Shown here: piece after piece, positions 63,377-64,000 of the stretch | How the letters are laid out: every line of letters begins with the position of its first letter | How positions within the stretch are numbered: the first letter of the stretch is position 1 | Source of the DNA: Bradysia coprophila | Taxonomy: Eukaryota; Arthropoda; Insecta; Diptera; Sciaridae | Length of the DNA: 64,000 bases | Assembly: GCF_014529535.1 (NCBI RefSeq) | Contig: NW_023503311.1 | Location: 59,080-123,079, forward strand | Direction of reading: 5' to 3' | Translations under genes and position numbers: made by a program | Notes under the pieces: generated by a model | The model's input: the letters and a program-made list of their open reading frames with translations, nothing else | Told to the model about the DNA's origin: nothing | The model's database searches: none

Positions 63377-64000
63377 TGACAGTCGTGGTACCGGAAAAAC
63401 ATTTGTTCTTTTGATTTCATTAGAAAACGGCCAAGTGATTCAAAGCTCGAAGTAAATTTAATTTAATCGTAAAATCGATCCGTTCAAATCGATCAATTAT
63501 TTCTTTTAATCGAAGTACGTAGTGTGTTGTGTTGTGAGATAACGATTGTTGCTAGCGGAGTTTGCCAAGGAGGTAAAAATTGATTTTTTCGTGAAGCACC
63601 AAGTGTGCAGGTTTTCATTTGCAGTTTGATTGATTTACAGGCGAAACGTTCGCGGAACATTATAATTACACGAATCAACAGCCTGTGTTGTAAGCTGTCG
63701 AATCGTGAACTGTAAGGAATTTGTAAAAATTATTGAAATTGATCAGGAATTAATTGAGGTTATGTTTAGTTATAGTTACATCGCTCATACACACACACGC
63801 ACGCGCATTGATCTGAATTGTTATTTATCGGCAAAGGAATGCTAAACGTAAGACAATTAATGAAAAGCTTTGTTAACATAGTTTAACGATTTATGAAAAT
63901 TTGTTACAGAAATTTGAAGTGTTTGATTAAAGAGTTGAAATCAAGACGTGACGTTTCCTTTAACTCAACGACACTCACAAATTTAAAATCCAGCCGACAA
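63292..64000 (+). repeat. 3' LTR of BEL element 2, cut by window end
   Basis: TGTTGGGCAGC follows the polypurine tract. It matches 48001-48711; the two differences I see are CTCGAAG for CTCTAAG and TTAACATAG for TTGACATAG. Confidence 0.92.

Larger units (their letters stand above)
48001..64000 (+). mobile_element. BEL/Pao LTR retrotransposon, element 2, runs off the window
   Basis: The 5' LTR 48001-48818 starts TGTTGGGCAGC. The 3' LTR starts at 63292 after the purine tract GGAGAGGGGAA and is cut by the window end after 709 bp. I see two substitutions over those 709 bp. Gag starts at 48829, is split by a 7.6-kb RAG1-like transposon (49404-57004) and resumes at 57005. Protease, RT, RNase H and integrase follow, with several frameshifts in RT/RNase H. 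The second half of the TSD would lie beyond the window. Confidence 0.92.

Overview
The window is arthropod nuclear DNA, most likely from a dipteran insect. That placement is an inference from the AT-rich background, introns of 56 and about 60 nt, and the families present (BEL/Pao, Gypsy, Jockey, RTE, Helentron-like, hAT-like and RAG1/Transib-like elements). I see no convincing single-copy host gene. Nearly every stretch that can be explained is a transposable element, usually inserted into another one. Several insertions are supported inside the window itself, because a filled site, an empty site and a target-site duplication (TSD) can be compared directly.

Layout. 1-465 is an antisense LINE reverse-transcriptase fragment. 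741-3988 is a Helentron-like repeat (copy 1) with a 144/145-bp tandem array; it is interrupted by a 1.5-kb terminal-inverted-repeat (TIR) element made of minisatellite. 4.0-7.9 kb holds a palindromic MITE, a foldback element, 18-bp repeats, a GATA microsatellite and a 189-bp tandem array. The array is split by an LTR element without pol (7905-12476), which itself carries RTE copy A. 13418-13814 is a MITE. 15415-21607 is a Gypsy-type element with near-identical LTRs, a decayed interior and RTE copy B. 21.7-25.3 kb and 30.2-33.7 kb hold further Helentron-like copies. A Jockey-type LINE lies at 24153-29241, with one Helentron copy in its 5' region and a 170-bp RTE fragment (copy C) inserted in frame in ORF2. 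RTE copies D and E lie at 30555-31947 and 34308-36540. A repeat block ("block Z") with palindromic CG-rich modules and a small spliced DNA-binding-like ORF occurs at 23.3 kb and again at 36.9 kb. The second copy carries a hAT MITE and a composite foldback insertion.

From 40.5 kb to the end is one large nest. BEL/Pao element 1 is interrupted within gag by a TIR element (41847-46784) that contains a full-length RTE element (copy F, 42272-45620, intact 1018-aa ORF). BEL element 1 is interrupted again at 48001 by BEL/Pao element 2, which runs off the window. BEL element 2 is interrupted within gag by a 7.6-kb DNA transposon (49404-57004). That transposon has roughly 1-kb TIRs beginning CACCGTG and an apparently intact two-exon transposase of 680 residues. 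It matches the catalytic core of RAG1/Transib by a D284-D395-E606 triad, CxxC and HxxxxH. RTE copy G sits inside it.

Themes. The RTE family was the last mobile element to arrive in almost every nest, and its stop codon abuts the (AAG)n tail. Three LTR elements have fresh LTRs but absent or broken coding interiors, which suggests mobilisation in trans, recent inactivation or assembly indels. The best candidate for an active, little-described system is the RAG1-like transposon at 49404-57004.
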